NCBI RefSeq assembly: GCF_014863605.1
Contig: NZ_CP062252.1
Location: forward strand, 1,497,001 to 1,561,000
DNA length: 64,000 nt
Direction: 5' to 3'
Origin: Pseudomonas allokribbensis
GTDB taxonomy: Bacteria; Pseudomonadota; Gammaproteobacteria; Pseudomonadales; Pseudomonadaceae
Numbering within the stretch: position 1 is the first letter of the stretch; each line of letters starts with the position of its first letter. This document shows positions 1 to 8,303 of the stretch, piece by piece. The translations under genes were made by a program, and so were the position numbers. The notes under the pieces are model-generated. The model was not told the DNA's origin, searched no databases, and saw nothing but the letters and a program-made list of their open reading frames with translations.

Positions 1-167
1 TCCATGTCCAGACCCAGTTCCGCGCCTTTCAGCTTGGCGTTGAACTCGCCGCTGAACACGTTGAAACGCAAGGCCTGGGCTTGCTGCAAGGCCTCGGCGC
101 CGATCAGGCGTTCGGCTTGCAGACGGCGTTCATTGCCGGTGTCGCTGATGCGGGCGATCTGAGTCAT
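1..167 (-). CDS. olsB: OlsB-type GNAT acyltransferase, N-terminal part (gene runs off the window)
   Basis: Only the first 55 codons are present; the gene continues beyond base 1. The reading begins [20 protein letters not shown] and contains the segment [11 protein letters not shown], which fits the start of the hemolysin-like/GNAT ornithine-lipid N-acyltransferases (OlsB) of Pseudomonas. That family transfers a 3-hydroxyacyl chain from ACP to ornithine at the inner membrane in the first step of ornithine lipid synthesis. The ATG (complement of 165-167) has a GGAGA ribosome site a few bases upstream. Its partner olsA would be expected outside the window. The catalytic GNAT core is not in view, so the assignment rests on the N terminus alone. 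Confidence 0.7.
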   Translation of the reverse strand, partial: MTQIARISDTGNERRLQAERLIGAEALQQAQALRFNVFSGEFNAKLKGAELGLDM

Positions 168-320
168 TTGAATCTCCGTACGGGCCTTTAACCCGTCGTG
201 GGTTACAGCCGATCGACTTTCTTTATGCAGCCGTGTTGTGCAAAGTCAGGCTATGTAGCCCCGGTGTCATCGCCATGAATGTTTGGTGATGCTTATATGA
301 CAGCCCACGAGGAGCCTCTG

Positions 321-1226
321 ATGACCTGGTCGACCCTGCTTGAATGTCGCGAACGCCTGCCCGCCGTTGCCGATCTGGCGGAGGGTTTCGCCACGCTGCT
401 GCATCAACTGGGCAGCGTCACGCCGTTCGAACTGGCGGTGGCGGGAGGGCGGCGGATGGCGACGCCGGGGTTGGCGTTTCTGGTGGGCTATCAGGCGGCG
501 TTGCGGATGCTCTGGCCGAGCGCGCCGCCGAGCCTGGGTGCTTTGTGTGCGACGGAACAGCGCAGCCTGCGACCGGCGGACATGCAGACCCGGCTCACGG
601 ATCTGCGCCTTAGCGGGCAAAAGGATTTCGTCACCGCCGGCGATGCAGCGGACTGGCTGTTGATCGCCGCCCGCAGTGAGCAACCCGGCGAATTGCCGCG
701 CCTGAGCCTGGCGGTGGTGTACCCCGGCGAATCCGGCGTGCGCGTGGAAAAGCTCCCACCGTTGCCGTTGATGCCGGACATCAGCCATGGCCGCCTGTAT
801 CTCGACGACGCTCTGTGCGAACTGCTCGCCGGGGACGGTTGGGATGCCTACGTCAAACCGTTCCGCAGCCTTGAAGATGTCTATGTGCTCAGCGCAATGA
901 CCGCGTGGCTGTACGGCGTCGGTCAGGGCAGCGGCTGGCCGCAGCCGCTGCAATTGCGCTTGCTGGCGCTGTTGGCCGGTTGCGCGGAGGTCAGTCGGCA
1001 GCCACCGAACAATCCGGCGGGGCATGTGTTGCTCGGAGGCTTGTTTGCGCAGTTCGACGGGCTTAAAGCGGAAGTCGATCAGGCGCTGCTCGACGGCAAT
1101 CCGGAGTGGGCAGCGATGTGGCAGCGCGATCAGTCGGTCATGCAACTGGCCGCAGGTGCGCGGGCCAAACGTCTGGCCAAGGCGTTGGCGGCAAGTCAAA
1201 ACACATCTGTCATGAACGCCGGCTAG
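321..1226 (+). CDS. acyl-CoA dehydrogenase-like protein (truncated family member)
   Basis: Encodes 301 residues. I chose the ATG at 321 (MTWSTLLECRERLP) because a GGAG lies 7 bases upstream; the in-frame ATG at 279 has no such site. The segments LRPADMQTRLTDLRLSG and KDFVTAGDAADWLLIAA resemble the middle beta domain of acyl-CoA dehydrogenases, and the C-terminal half is helical. At 301 residues it is clearly shorter than the usual 380-residue enzyme and I see no clear catalytic glutamate, so activity is doubtful. It is divergent from the olsB-type gene, an arrangement I recall from other pseudomonads, which hints at a lipid-related role. That role is inference. Confidence 0.6.
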   Translation: MTWSTLLECRERLPAVADLAEGFATLLHQLGSVTPFELAVAGGRRMATPGLAFLVGYQAALRMLWPSAPPSLGALCATEQRSLRPADMQTRLTDLRLSGQKDFVTAGDAADWLLIAARSEQPGELPRLSLAVVYPGESGVRVEKLPPLPLMPDISHGRLYLDDALCELLAGDGWDAYVKPFRSLEDVYVLSAMTAWLYGVGQGSGWPQPLQLRLLALLAGCAEVSRQPPNNPAGHVLLGGLFAQFDGLKAEVDQALLDGNPEWAAMWQRDQSVMQLAAGARAKRLAKALAASQNTSVMNAG

Positions 1227-1257
1227 TCTTGTCAAGTTCATCCCCAGAGCCCTCACC

Positions 1258-2337
1258 ATGTTCAAAGGACTGTCCCTGTTTCTGCTGCTGATCAGCTTCA
1301 CGGTTCAGGCCGAACAATGGCCGGGCGAGCAGTGGTCGAGCGGCCCGAAACTCACCGGCCCGGCCGTCGATGCAATGGAGGCCTACGCCTTCCCGAGCCG
1401 CGATGACAACAACCGCCAGGGCATCCGCACCGACGCCTTGCTGGTGATCCGCGACGGCCAGCTCATCTATGAACGCTACGCCGCTGCGACCACCGCCGAC
1501 ACGCCGCACCTGACCTGGTCGATCAGCAAAAGCCTGATGGCCACGGTGTTCGGCGTGGCGTACGGCGAAGGCTTGTTCAAGCTCGATGATCCCGTCGCGA
1601 AGTTTTACCCGGTGCTGGAAAAACACCCGGCCATCACGATCCAGGATCTGCTGCACTGGGCCTCGGGCATCGACTGGCAGGAAGACTACGAATACGCCCC
1701 GCTGAAATCCTCGGTGGTGGCCATGCTCTACACCCGTGGTCATCGCGACATGGCCGCCTTCACCGCCGACCACGACAGCTACGCACCAGCGGGTCAGGCG
1801 TTCCGCTATTCCAGCGGCGACAGCAATTTGTTGGCCGCGGCGCTGAAAACCATCGTCGGCCCGCAGCGGTATCCCGACTATCCATGGACGGCACTTTTCG
1901 ATCCTTTGGGCATCCGCCATGCCACCTGGGAAACCGATGCCACGGGCACCTTCGTCGCGTCTTCATACGCTTACCTGACGGCGCGGGATCTGGCGCGAAT
2001 CGGCCTGCTGATGGAACGGGACGGACGCTGGAACGACCGGCAGTTGTTGCCCAAGGATTGGGTCGCCTTCAATCGCCAACCCTTCGCCGGCTACAAGGCT
2101 AATCAGGACGAAGCCGTGCCCGGCGGCCACTGGTGGCTCAATCGACCGGCAGACGGTGCCCCCTCGCCATGGCCCGACGCACCCCCCGACACCTTCGCCG
2201 CCCTCGGCCACTGGGGTCAGGCGCTGTACGTGATCCCGAGCGAAAAACTGGTGATCGTGCGCTACGGCGATGACCGCGATGGCAGCTATCGCCACAACGA
2301 ATTGCTCAAGCGTGTGTTCGGGGCGGTGCGGCCATGA
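1258..2337 (+). CDS. exported serine hydrolase, beta-lactamase/6-aminohexanoate-dimer-hydrolase family
   Basis: 359 residues. Residues 1-18 form a signal peptide ending VQA. The penicillin-recognising fold is shown by the SxxK motif S88-I-S-K91, the second motif Y184-S-S, and G317-H-W-G in place of the KTG triad. The HWG form is typical of 6-aminohexanoate-dimer hydrolases and esterase-like relatives rather than true class C beta-lactamases. It probably hydrolyses an amide or ester in the periplasm; the substrate cannot be read from sequence. The stop overlaps the next start by 4 bases (ATGA), so the two genes are likely translationally coupled. Confidence 0.8.
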   Translation: MFKGLSLFLLLISFTVQAEQWPGEQWSSGPKLTGPAVDAMEAYAFPSRDDNNRQGIRTDALLVIRDGQLIYERYAAATTADTPHLTWSISKSLMATVFGVAYGEGLFKLDDPVAKFYPVLEKHPAITIQDLLHWASGIDWQEDYEYAPLKSSVVAMLYTRGHRDMAAFTADHDSYAPAGQAFRYSSGDSNLLAAALKTIVGPQRYPDYPWTALFDPLGIRHATWETDATGTFVASSYAYLTARDLARIGLLMERDGRWNDRQLLPKDWVAFNRQPFAGYKANQDEAVPGGHWWLNRPADGAPSPWPDAPPDTFAALGHWGQALYVIPSEKLVIVRYGDDRDGSYRHNELLKRVFGAVRP

Positions 2338-2636
2338 AGTTGTTCAGACGAATCCTGCTGGTGCTGCTGGTCGTGCTGCTGGGCTGGGGCTGGCACGAGC
2401 GCGAGAATCTGTGGGCCTTCCCGGACATTATCAGCGCCTACACCGCCAAGGAATATTGCTCGTGCCGCTACGTCATGAACAACGACGCCGAGTATTGCCG
2501 TGGCTACGTGAAGCAATGGTTGCCCAGCGAACTGATCGATGACCGAACGCAAAAACTGGTTACCGCCAGCGGCATGGGGCGCAGCAACAGCGCCCGGTGG
2601 CAAGGCGAACGCCAAGGCTGTCGCCTGCAACCCTGA
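2334..2636 (+). CDS. small membrane-anchored cysteine-rich protein coupled to the serine hydrolase
   Basis: 100 residues, family not recognised with certainty; homologues may be annotated as amidase, which I cannot support. Residues 5-20 are a hydrophobic anchor or signal (RRILLVLLVVLLGWGW). The rest is a short periplasmic domain with a CSC pair and a further C near residue 55, plus one C close to the end, suggesting disulfides. The start codon overlaps the stop of the serine hydrolase gene, so the two products are probably made together. A role as partner or chaperone of the hydrolase is inference from coupling only. Confidence 0.65.
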   Translation: MKLFRRILLVLLVVLLGWGWHERENLWAFPDIISAYTAKEYCSCRYVMNNDAEYCRGYVKQWLPSELIDDRTQKLVTASGMGRSNSARWQGERQGCRLQP

Positions 2637-2780
2637 TCCGGTTCCACCCTGCGGAACCACATTCGATTGTCCTCTCGCGTGTCTCGCGGTTATCTGGCGG
2701 TGAGCACGACCTGCCGTTCATGTGTCGTGAAACAACACCGAACAACAAGACCGGGAAACACCCGCGCGAGGAGAACCGTC

Positions 2781-3956
2781 ATGCCCCGACATCAGCATAT
2801 TCTGGCCTGGCTCAACGACGTGGCCGGCGACCTGCACGCCACCCGCCAGGACATTCACGCTCACCCTGAACTCGGTTTCGAAGAAAGCCGCACCTCGGCG
2901 CTGGTCGCCCGCTCGCTCGAAGAGTGGGGCTATGAAGTCCACACTGGCGTCGGCAAGACTGGCGTGGTCGGCGTGCTGCGCAACGGCAGCAGCACACGCA
3001 AACTCGGGCTGCGGGCCGACATGGATGCGCTGCCGATCATCGAGAATACCGGTGTCGCTTACAGCAGCCGTCATCAGGGCTGCATGCACGCCTGCGGGCA
3101 TGACGGGCACACCGCGATGCTGCTCGGTGCGGCGCGTTATCTGGCGGCGACCCGTCAGTTCGACGGCACCCTGACGCTGATTTTCCAGCCCGCCGAAGAG
3201 GGGCAGGGCGGGGCCGAAGCGATGCTCGCTGATGGCCTGCTCGAACGCTTCCCGTGCGATGCGCTGTTCGGCATGCACAACATGCCGGGCCTGCCGGCAG
3301 GGCACCTGGGCTTTCGCGAAGGGCCGATGATGGCTTCGCAGGATCTGCTCACGGTGACCATCGAAGGCGTCGGCGGCCACGGATCGATGCCGCATCTGGC
3401 GGTGGATCCGCTGGTGGCGGCGGCCAGTGTGGTGATGGCTTTGCAAACCGTGGTCGCGCGCAACATCGATGCACAGCAGGCGGCGGTGGTGACCGTTGGC
3501 GCGTTGCAGGCCGGCGAAGCGGCAAACGTGATTCCGCAACAGGCGATCCTGCGCCTGAGTCTGCGTGCGCTGAACGCCGAAGTCCGCGTTCAGACACTGG
3601 ACCGCGTGCGCTCGATCATCGAAGCCCAGGCCGAAAGCTTCGGCTGCACCTCGACCCTCGAACACCGTCCTGCCTACCCGGTGCTGGTCAACCACGCCGC
3701 CGAAACCGAGTTCGCCCGTCAGGTCGGCGTCGAACTGGTCGGCGCCGACGCCATGGATGGCAACACACCAAAACTGATGGGTAGCGAGGACTTCGCCTGG
3801 ATGCTCCAGCGCTGCCCCGGCGCCTACCTGTTCATCGGCAACGGCGTGGCGCGGCCGATGGTGCATAACCCGGCCTACGACTTCAACGACGACATTCTGC
3901 TGACCGGCGCGGCGTATTGGGGCGCGCTCACCGAGAGCTGGCTCAAGCCGGCCTGA
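2781..3956 (+). CDS. M20 family metallo-amidohydrolase (hippurate hydrolase/aminoacylase type)
   Basis: 391 residues. The start at 2781 is chosen for its GAGGAG ribosome site; a longer in-frame reading from 2667 lacks one. Two-metal M20D motifs are visible: R78-A-D-M, H103-A-C-G-H-D-G-H110 and the acid pair E139-E140 in FQPAEEG. Cysteine 105 in HACGH is typical of aminoacylase and hippurate hydrolase members. These cytoplasmic enzymes hydrolyse N-acyl amino acids or similar amides. It is the first gene of a collinear group with an MHS symporter, an amidase and an IclR regulator, which suggests uptake and breakdown of an amide-bearing substrate. Confidence 0.85.
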   Translation: MPRHQHILAWLNDVAGDLHATRQDIHAHPELGFEESRTSALVARSLEEWGYEVHTGVGKTGVVGVLRNGSSTRKLGLRADMDALPIIENTGVAYSSRHQGCMHACGHDGHTAMLLGAARYLAATRQFDGTLTLIFQPAEEGQGGAEAMLADGLLERFPCDALFGMHNMPGLPAGHLGFREGPMMASQDLLTVTIEGVGGHGSMPHLAVDPLVAAASVVMALQTVVARNIDAQQAAVVTVGALQAGEAANVIPQQAILRLSLRALNAEVRVQTLDRVRSIIEAQAESFGCTSTLEHRPAYPVLVNHAAETEFARQVGVELVGADAMDGNTPKLMGSEDFAWMLQRCPGAYLFIGNGVARPMVHNPAYDFNDDILLTGAAYWGALTESWLKPA

Positions 3957-4035
3957 TTTCTTCATTTTTTGCTGCCGCTGGAACGCAGGTGTGCACGTGC
4001 CTGCGTGGTCTACCCACAGCTTCTGGAGAATCCCC

Positions 4036-5346
4036 ATGCAGACTTCGAACGCAGGCGTTTCGCGCACCCGGCAAGTGGTCGCCGCCGTCATCGGCAACGC
4101 CCTGGAATGGTACGACTTCATCGTTTACGGCTTTCTGGCGAGCATCATCGCCCGGCAGTTTTTCCCGTCCGACGACGACTACGCCTCGCTGCTGATGGCG
4201 CTGGCGACTTTCGGCGTCGGCTTTTTCATGCGCCCGGTGGGCGGCATCCTGCTGGGCATCTATTCCGACCGCAAAGGTCGCAAGGCTGCGATGCAGATGA
4301 TCATCCGCCTGATGACCGTGTCCATCGCCCTGATTGCGTTCGCGCCGAACTACGCCGCCATCGGCATGGGCGCGCCGTTGCTGATCGTGGTAGCGCGGAT
4401 GCTGCAGGGCTTTGCCACGGGCGGCGAATACGCCAGCGCCACGGCGTTTCTGGTGGAGAGCGCGCCGGCCCATCGCAAGGGCTTGTACGGTTCGTGGCAA
4501 CTGGTCGGGCAATGCCTGGCGGTGTTCAGTGGTGCGGCGATGGTGGCGCTGGTCACGCACCTGTTTTCCCCCGAAGCGCTGGACAGTTGGGGCTGGCGGA
4601 TTCCATTCGTGCTCGGTCTGTTGATCGGCCCGGTGGGCTTGTGGATTCGCAAACACATGGAAGAACCGGAAGAGTTTCTCGAAGCGCGCAAAAAAGCCAA
4701 AGGCGCCGCGCCCGGCCTTTGGCAGGTGCTGCGTGAACATCGCCGCAGCCTGCTGGTGTCGATGGGCCTGGCCTGCGGTGCGACGGTGTCGTTCTACGTG
4801 GTGCTGGTGAACATGCCGACTTTCGCCCACAAAAACCTCGGCCTGCCGCTGGATCAGGTGTTGCTGGTGCAGATGCTCGCGGTGGGGCTGATGACCGTGG
4901 TGATTCCGCTGTCCGGTGCCCTGTCCGATCGCCTCGGTCGGCGGCCGGTGCTGATGGCGTTCACCTTGGCGTTTTTCGTCATGGTCTATCCGCTCTATGT
5001 GTGGGTCGCGGCGGCGCCTTCGATCGAGCGCTTGCTGGTGATGCAACTGCTGCTGTGCACGGCGATTGGCGGGTTCTTCGGTCCGGCTCCAACTGCGCTC
5101 GCCGAGCAGTTCCCGATTGAAGTGCGCTCCACTGGCGTGTCGGTGGCCTACAACGTAGCGGTGATGGTGTTCGGTGGTTTCGCGCCGCTGATCGTCACTT
5201 GGCTGAGCAAAGTTCTGAACACCCCGGTGGCGCCGTCGTTCTATGTGTTGTTCGCTTGCCTGCTGACCCTGCTCGGTACTTACTGTTTGCAGGAGGCCCC
5301 GCGTGCAAAGAAACCCGTTGCGCTCAACCTGGGAGTGAAACCGTGA
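4036..5346 (+). CDS. MFS transporter, metabolite:H+ symporter (MHS) type
   Basis: 436 residues, about 12 hydrophobic segments. The opening NALEWYDFIVYGF and the loop YSDRKGRKAAMQ followed later by LSDRLGRRPVL are the MHS signatures also seen in citrate, proline/betaine and shikimate symporters. GGAG precedes the ATG by 7 bases. The stop overlaps the GTG start of the downstream amidase (GTGA). Its position between two amide hydrolases suggests that it imports their substrate by proton symport; the substrate itself is unknown. Confidence 0.85.
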   Translation: MQTSNAGVSRTRQVVAAVIGNALEWYDFIVYGFLASIIARQFFPSDDDYASLLMALATFGVGFFMRPVGGILLGIYSDRKGRKAAMQMIIRLMTVSIALIAFAPNYAAIGMGAPLLIVVARMLQGFATGGEYASATAFLVESAPAHRKGLYGSWQLVGQCLAVFSGAAMVALVTHLFSPEALDSWGWRIPFVLGLLIGPVGLWIRKHMEEPEEFLEARKKAKGAAPGLWQVLREHRRSLLVSMGLACGATVSFYVVLVNMPTFAHKNLGLPLDQVLLVQMLAVGLMTVVIPLSGALSDRLGRRPVLMAFTLAFFVMVYPLYVWVAAAPSIERLLVMQLLLCTAIGGFFGPAPTALAEQFPIEVRSTGVSVAYNVAVMVFGGFAPLIVTWLSKVLNTPVAPSFYVLFACLLTLLGTYCLQEAPRAKKPVALNLGVKP

Positions 5347-6800
5347 GTCCGTTAGCCATTGATCCGATTGTCGCCCTTGATGCCGATGCGCTGTCCCGGG
5401 CGATCCATGCCCGCAAGGTGTCGTGCCGCGAAGTGATGCAGGCCTACCTGACGCACATCGAACGCTTCAATCCGGCGGTCAACGCGCTGGTGTCGCTGCG
5501 TCCGCAGGACGTGCTGTTGCGCGAGGCTGATGAATGTGGCCGGCAACTGGATCGCGGCGAGTCCCGGGGCTGGATGCACGGCATGCCCCAGGCGATCAAG
5601 GACCTGGCGGCCACCGCCGGGTTGCGCACCACCCTGGGTTCGCCGTTGTTTGCCGAGCAAGTGCCGCAGCACGACGCGATCAGCGTGGCGCGGGTGCGGG
5701 ATTGCGGGGCGATCATCATCGGCAAGAGCAACGTCCCGGAGTTCGGCCTCGGTTCGCAGACCTACAACAGCGTGTTCGGCACCACCACCAACGCCTACGA
5801 TCCGGGCCTGATCGCCGGCGGCAGCAGCGGCGGGGCGGCGGTGGCACTGGCCCTGCGCCTGCTGCCGGTGGCCGATGGCAGCGACATGATGGGCTCGCTG
5901 CGCAACCCGGCAGCGTTCAACAACGTGTTCGGTTTCCGCCCGTCCCAGGGCCGCGTGCCCCATGGGCCGGCGCCGGAAGTGTTCGTCCAGCAACTGGCCA
6001 CCGAAGGGCCGATGGGGCGCACGGTCACCGACGTCGCGCGATTGCTCTCGACCCAGGCCGGTTACGATCCGCGCGTACCGCTGTCGCTGGCCGATGAACC
6101 ACGGGATTTCGGGCTGGATCTGCAACAGGACTGCAGCGGCCTGCGCCTCGGTTGGCTCGGTGATTACAACGGCTATCTGCCGATGGACGATGGCGTGTTG
6201 AGCCTGTGCGAATCGGCGCTGACGGATTTCAGTGCGCTGGGCTGTCAGGTCGAGGCTTGTCAGCCGGAGTTTTCCATGGAGCGCTTGTGGCAGACCTGGC
6301 TCACGCACCGGCATTTCCTGGTGCAGGGCAGCCTCGGCGCGGCCTATGCCGACCCGCAAAAACGCGCGCTGCTCAAACCCGAAGCACAATGGGAAATCGA
6401 GGGTGGTTTGCGTCTGACCGCTGCCGAGGTCTATCAGGCATCGGTCGCGCGCAGCGAGTGGTATCGCGCGTTGAGCGAGTTGTTCGAGCGTTACGATTTC
6501 CTGCTGTTGCCCACCGCCCAGGTGTTCCCTTTTGATGCACAGCAACCGTGGCCGCGAGTCGTCGGCGGGCAGACCATGGACACCTATCATCGCTGGATGG
6601 AAGTGGTGATCGGCCCGACACTGGCGGGGTTGCCGAGCATCAGCGTGCCGGTGGGCTTCAACCCGGCCGGGTTGCCGATGGGCCTGCAAATCATCGGCCC
6701 GGCCCAGGCGGATCGGGCGGTGCTGCAACTGGCCTATGCTCATGAGCAACTGACCCGCTGGGTCGAGCGGCGACCGCCGGCATGCCTGCAATCGGCCTGA
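5343..6800 (+). CDS. amidase signature family hydrolase
   Basis: 485 residues from the GTG at 5343, which overlaps the symporter stop and has GGGAG upstream; an in-frame ATG at 5199 lies inside the symporter gene and is rejected. The Ser-cisSer-Lys triad is visible as K86 (AIKD), S161 in GGSSGG and S185 in DMMGSLRNP, with the 24-residue spacing between the two serines that the family uses. The usual DTGGS block here reads DMMGS, a substitution next to the nucleophile. It should hydrolyse a carboxamide in the cytoplasm. The neighbouring M20 hydrolase and symporter suggest a two-step amide degradation route. Confidence 0.85.
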   Translation: MSPLAIDPIVALDADALSRAIHARKVSCREVMQAYLTHIERFNPAVNALVSLRPQDVLLREADECGRQLDRGESRGWMHGMPQAIKDLAATAGLRTTLGSPLFAEQVPQHDAISVARVRDCGAIIIGKSNVPEFGLGSQTYNSVFGTTTNAYDPGLIAGGSSGGAAVALALRLLPVADGSDMMGSLRNPAAFNNVFGFRPSQGRVPHGPAPEVFVQQLATEGPMGRTVTDVARLLSTQAGYDPRVPLSLADEPRDFGLDLQQDCSGLRLGWLGDYNGYLPMDDGVLSLCESALTDFSALGCQVEACQPEFSMERLWQTWLTHRHFLVQGSLGAAYADPQKRALLKPEAQWEIEGGLRLTAAEVYQASVARSEWYRALSELFERYDFLLLPTAQVFPFDAQQPWPRVVGGQTMDTYHRWMEVVIGPTLAGLPSISVPVGFNPAGLPMGLQIIGPAQADRAVLQLAYAHEQLTRWVERRPPACLQSA

Positions 6801-6859
6801 GCGGCCCGCATTTTGCTGCACGAAGTGATCTTTCACCCGCATCCACGGAGGTCGAACAC

Positions 6860-7630
6860 ATGGGCAGCAAGGCAGACACCGGCAGCGTGCGCTCGGTCGA
6901 ACGGGCGCTGGCCATCGTCGAGTTGCTCGGCGAGCATCAGGCGTTGGGACTCGAAGAGTTGCACTACCTGACCACCCTGCCCAAAGCCACGGTGTCGCGG
7001 ATGCTCGCCACCTTGCAGGAGCAGGGCTGGATCTATCGCGGCCTCAGCGACCGTCGCTACCGGTTGTGCGCCAAGCGGCTGTTCGGTGATCGTCAGCAAC
7101 GCTTCAAGCGCCATCTGGTGGAAAGCGCCGCGCCGATGCTGCTCGAACTCAGCGAGCGCACTGGGCTGGTGGCGGATCTGTCGTGCTTCGACGGCGAGCG
7201 GGTTGAAGTGATGGAAAGCGCGATCCCGCAAGTGCTGCGCAAACGCTATCCGAACAACTGTCAGATCGTCGGTCATCACGCGAGCCTGTTTCATTCGGCG
7301 ATGGGCCGGGCCTGTCTGGGAGAGCTCGACAGCCAGGACGTGCAGCGACTGGCCGAGCGCGAACAACTGGCGGATGACGGTGTGTTCCAGGCCACCGAGC
7401 AAGCCCTGCATCAGGGTTTCGGCCAGCGCACCGAAGGCTATTGGGAATACCCGGTGCGCCTGCCGTTCCTGATTCGCGCGGTGGCGTTGCCGATTCGTGC
7501 GCAGGGGCAACTGGTCGGCAGCATGGCGCTGCATTGGCCGATGGATCAGGCGCCGGTGGAGCGGGTGCTGAGCCTGCACCTCAACAGCCTCGCGGCGACT
7601 ATTGGCCAGGTGCAGCAGGCGTTGGTCTGA
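6860..7630 (+). CDS. IclR family transcriptional regulator
   Basis: 256 residues from the ATG at 6860, which has GGAGG 8 bases upstream; an in-frame start at 6782 would overlap the amidase. A winged helix-turn-helix occupies about residues 15-65 (SVERALAIVELL, then LPKATVSRMLATLQEQGW), followed by the IclR effector domain with the segment FHSAMGRACLG. It lies 59 bases downstream of the amidase gene on the same strand and is the likely local regulator of the M20/MHS/amidase cluster, with a pathway intermediate as its probable ligand. Confidence 0.85.
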   Translation: MGSKADTGSVRSVERALAIVELLGEHQALGLEELHYLTTLPKATVSRMLATLQEQGWIYRGLSDRRYRLCAKRLFGDRQQRFKRHLVESAAPMLLELSERTGLVADLSCFDGERVEVMESAIPQVLRKRYPNNCQIVGHHASLFHSAMGRACLGELDSQDVQRLAEREQLADDGVFQATEQALHQGFGQRTEGYWEYPVRLPFLIRAVALPIRAQGQLVGSMALHWPMDQAPVERVLSLHLNSLAATIGQVQQALV

Positions 7631-7711
7631 GCCTTTGCACAGACTGACAGTTTGCAATAGCGCCACGGCCAGTTAAGGTTCGTGCAGGTTTATCGGCCCC
7701 ACGAGTCTTCA

Positions 7712-8302
7712 ATGTTCAACCGTTCTCTGTGCAACGCCTTCGCCGGCCTGCTGCTGGGCGCCGTCGCGCTGCCGGCCCAGGCCAACTGGTATCTGGACGG
7801 CGAGTCGTCGCGGCTGTCATTCGTCAGCACGAAAAACGCCAACGTGTCCGAAGTGCAGCGCTTTCTGGTGCTGCACGGCAAGGTCGATCCCGATGGCCGC
7901 GCCGAAGTCGAGGTCGAGCTGGACTCGATCAACAGCGGCATCCCGCTGCGCGACGAACGCATGCGCAAGGAACTGTTCCAGATCGAGCAATTTCCCGAGG
8001 CGACCATCACCACGCAAATCGACCTGCGCCCGATCAACGATCTGGCCCCCGGCGCGCAACTTGAGTTGCGCCTGCCGCTGACCGTCAACCTGCACGGCAA
8101 ACAGCACGAATACCCCGCTGAACTGCTCGCCACTCGGCTTGATGACCGACGTTTTCAAGTGGTGACGCTGGAGCCGCTGGTGATCAGCGCCGAGGATTTC
8201 GATCTGCTGCCAGGGCTGGAAAACTTGCGCAAAATGGCCGGCCTGTCGGCCATCAGTCTGTCGGTGCCGGTGGGTGCGGTGCTGATCTTCACGGCGCGCT
8301 GA
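7712..8302 (+). CDS. YceI family periplasmic protein
   Basis: 196 residues from the ATG at 7712; the in-frame ATG at 7682 would place a non-signal extension before the signal peptide. A clear signal peptide ends PAQAN. The mature part begins WYLDGESSRLSFVSTKNANV and contains the alternating strands of the YceI lipocalin-like barrel, including LRDERMRKELFQIEQFPEA. Family members bind polyisoprenoid or other amphiphilic lipids in the periplasm. One base separates its stop from the next gene, a phospholipase-D-type enzyme, so the pair is probably cotranscribed and both may act on lipids. Confidence 0.85.
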   Translation: MFNRSLCNAFAGLLLGAVALPAQANWYLDGESSRLSFVSTKNANVSEVQRFLVLHGKVDPDGRAEVEVELDSINSGIPLRDERMRKELFQIEQFPEATITTQIDLRPINDLAPGAQLELRLPLTVNLHGKQHEYPAELLATRLDDRRFQVVTLEPLVISAEDFDLLPGLENLRKMAGLSAISLSVPVGAVLIFTAR

Positions 8303-8303
8303 C

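Noticed and set aside
1258..2337. class C beta-lactamase
   Set aside because: The KTG triad is replaced by HWG and the second motif is YSS, which fits esterase/6-aminohexanoate-dimer-hydrolase relatives better.
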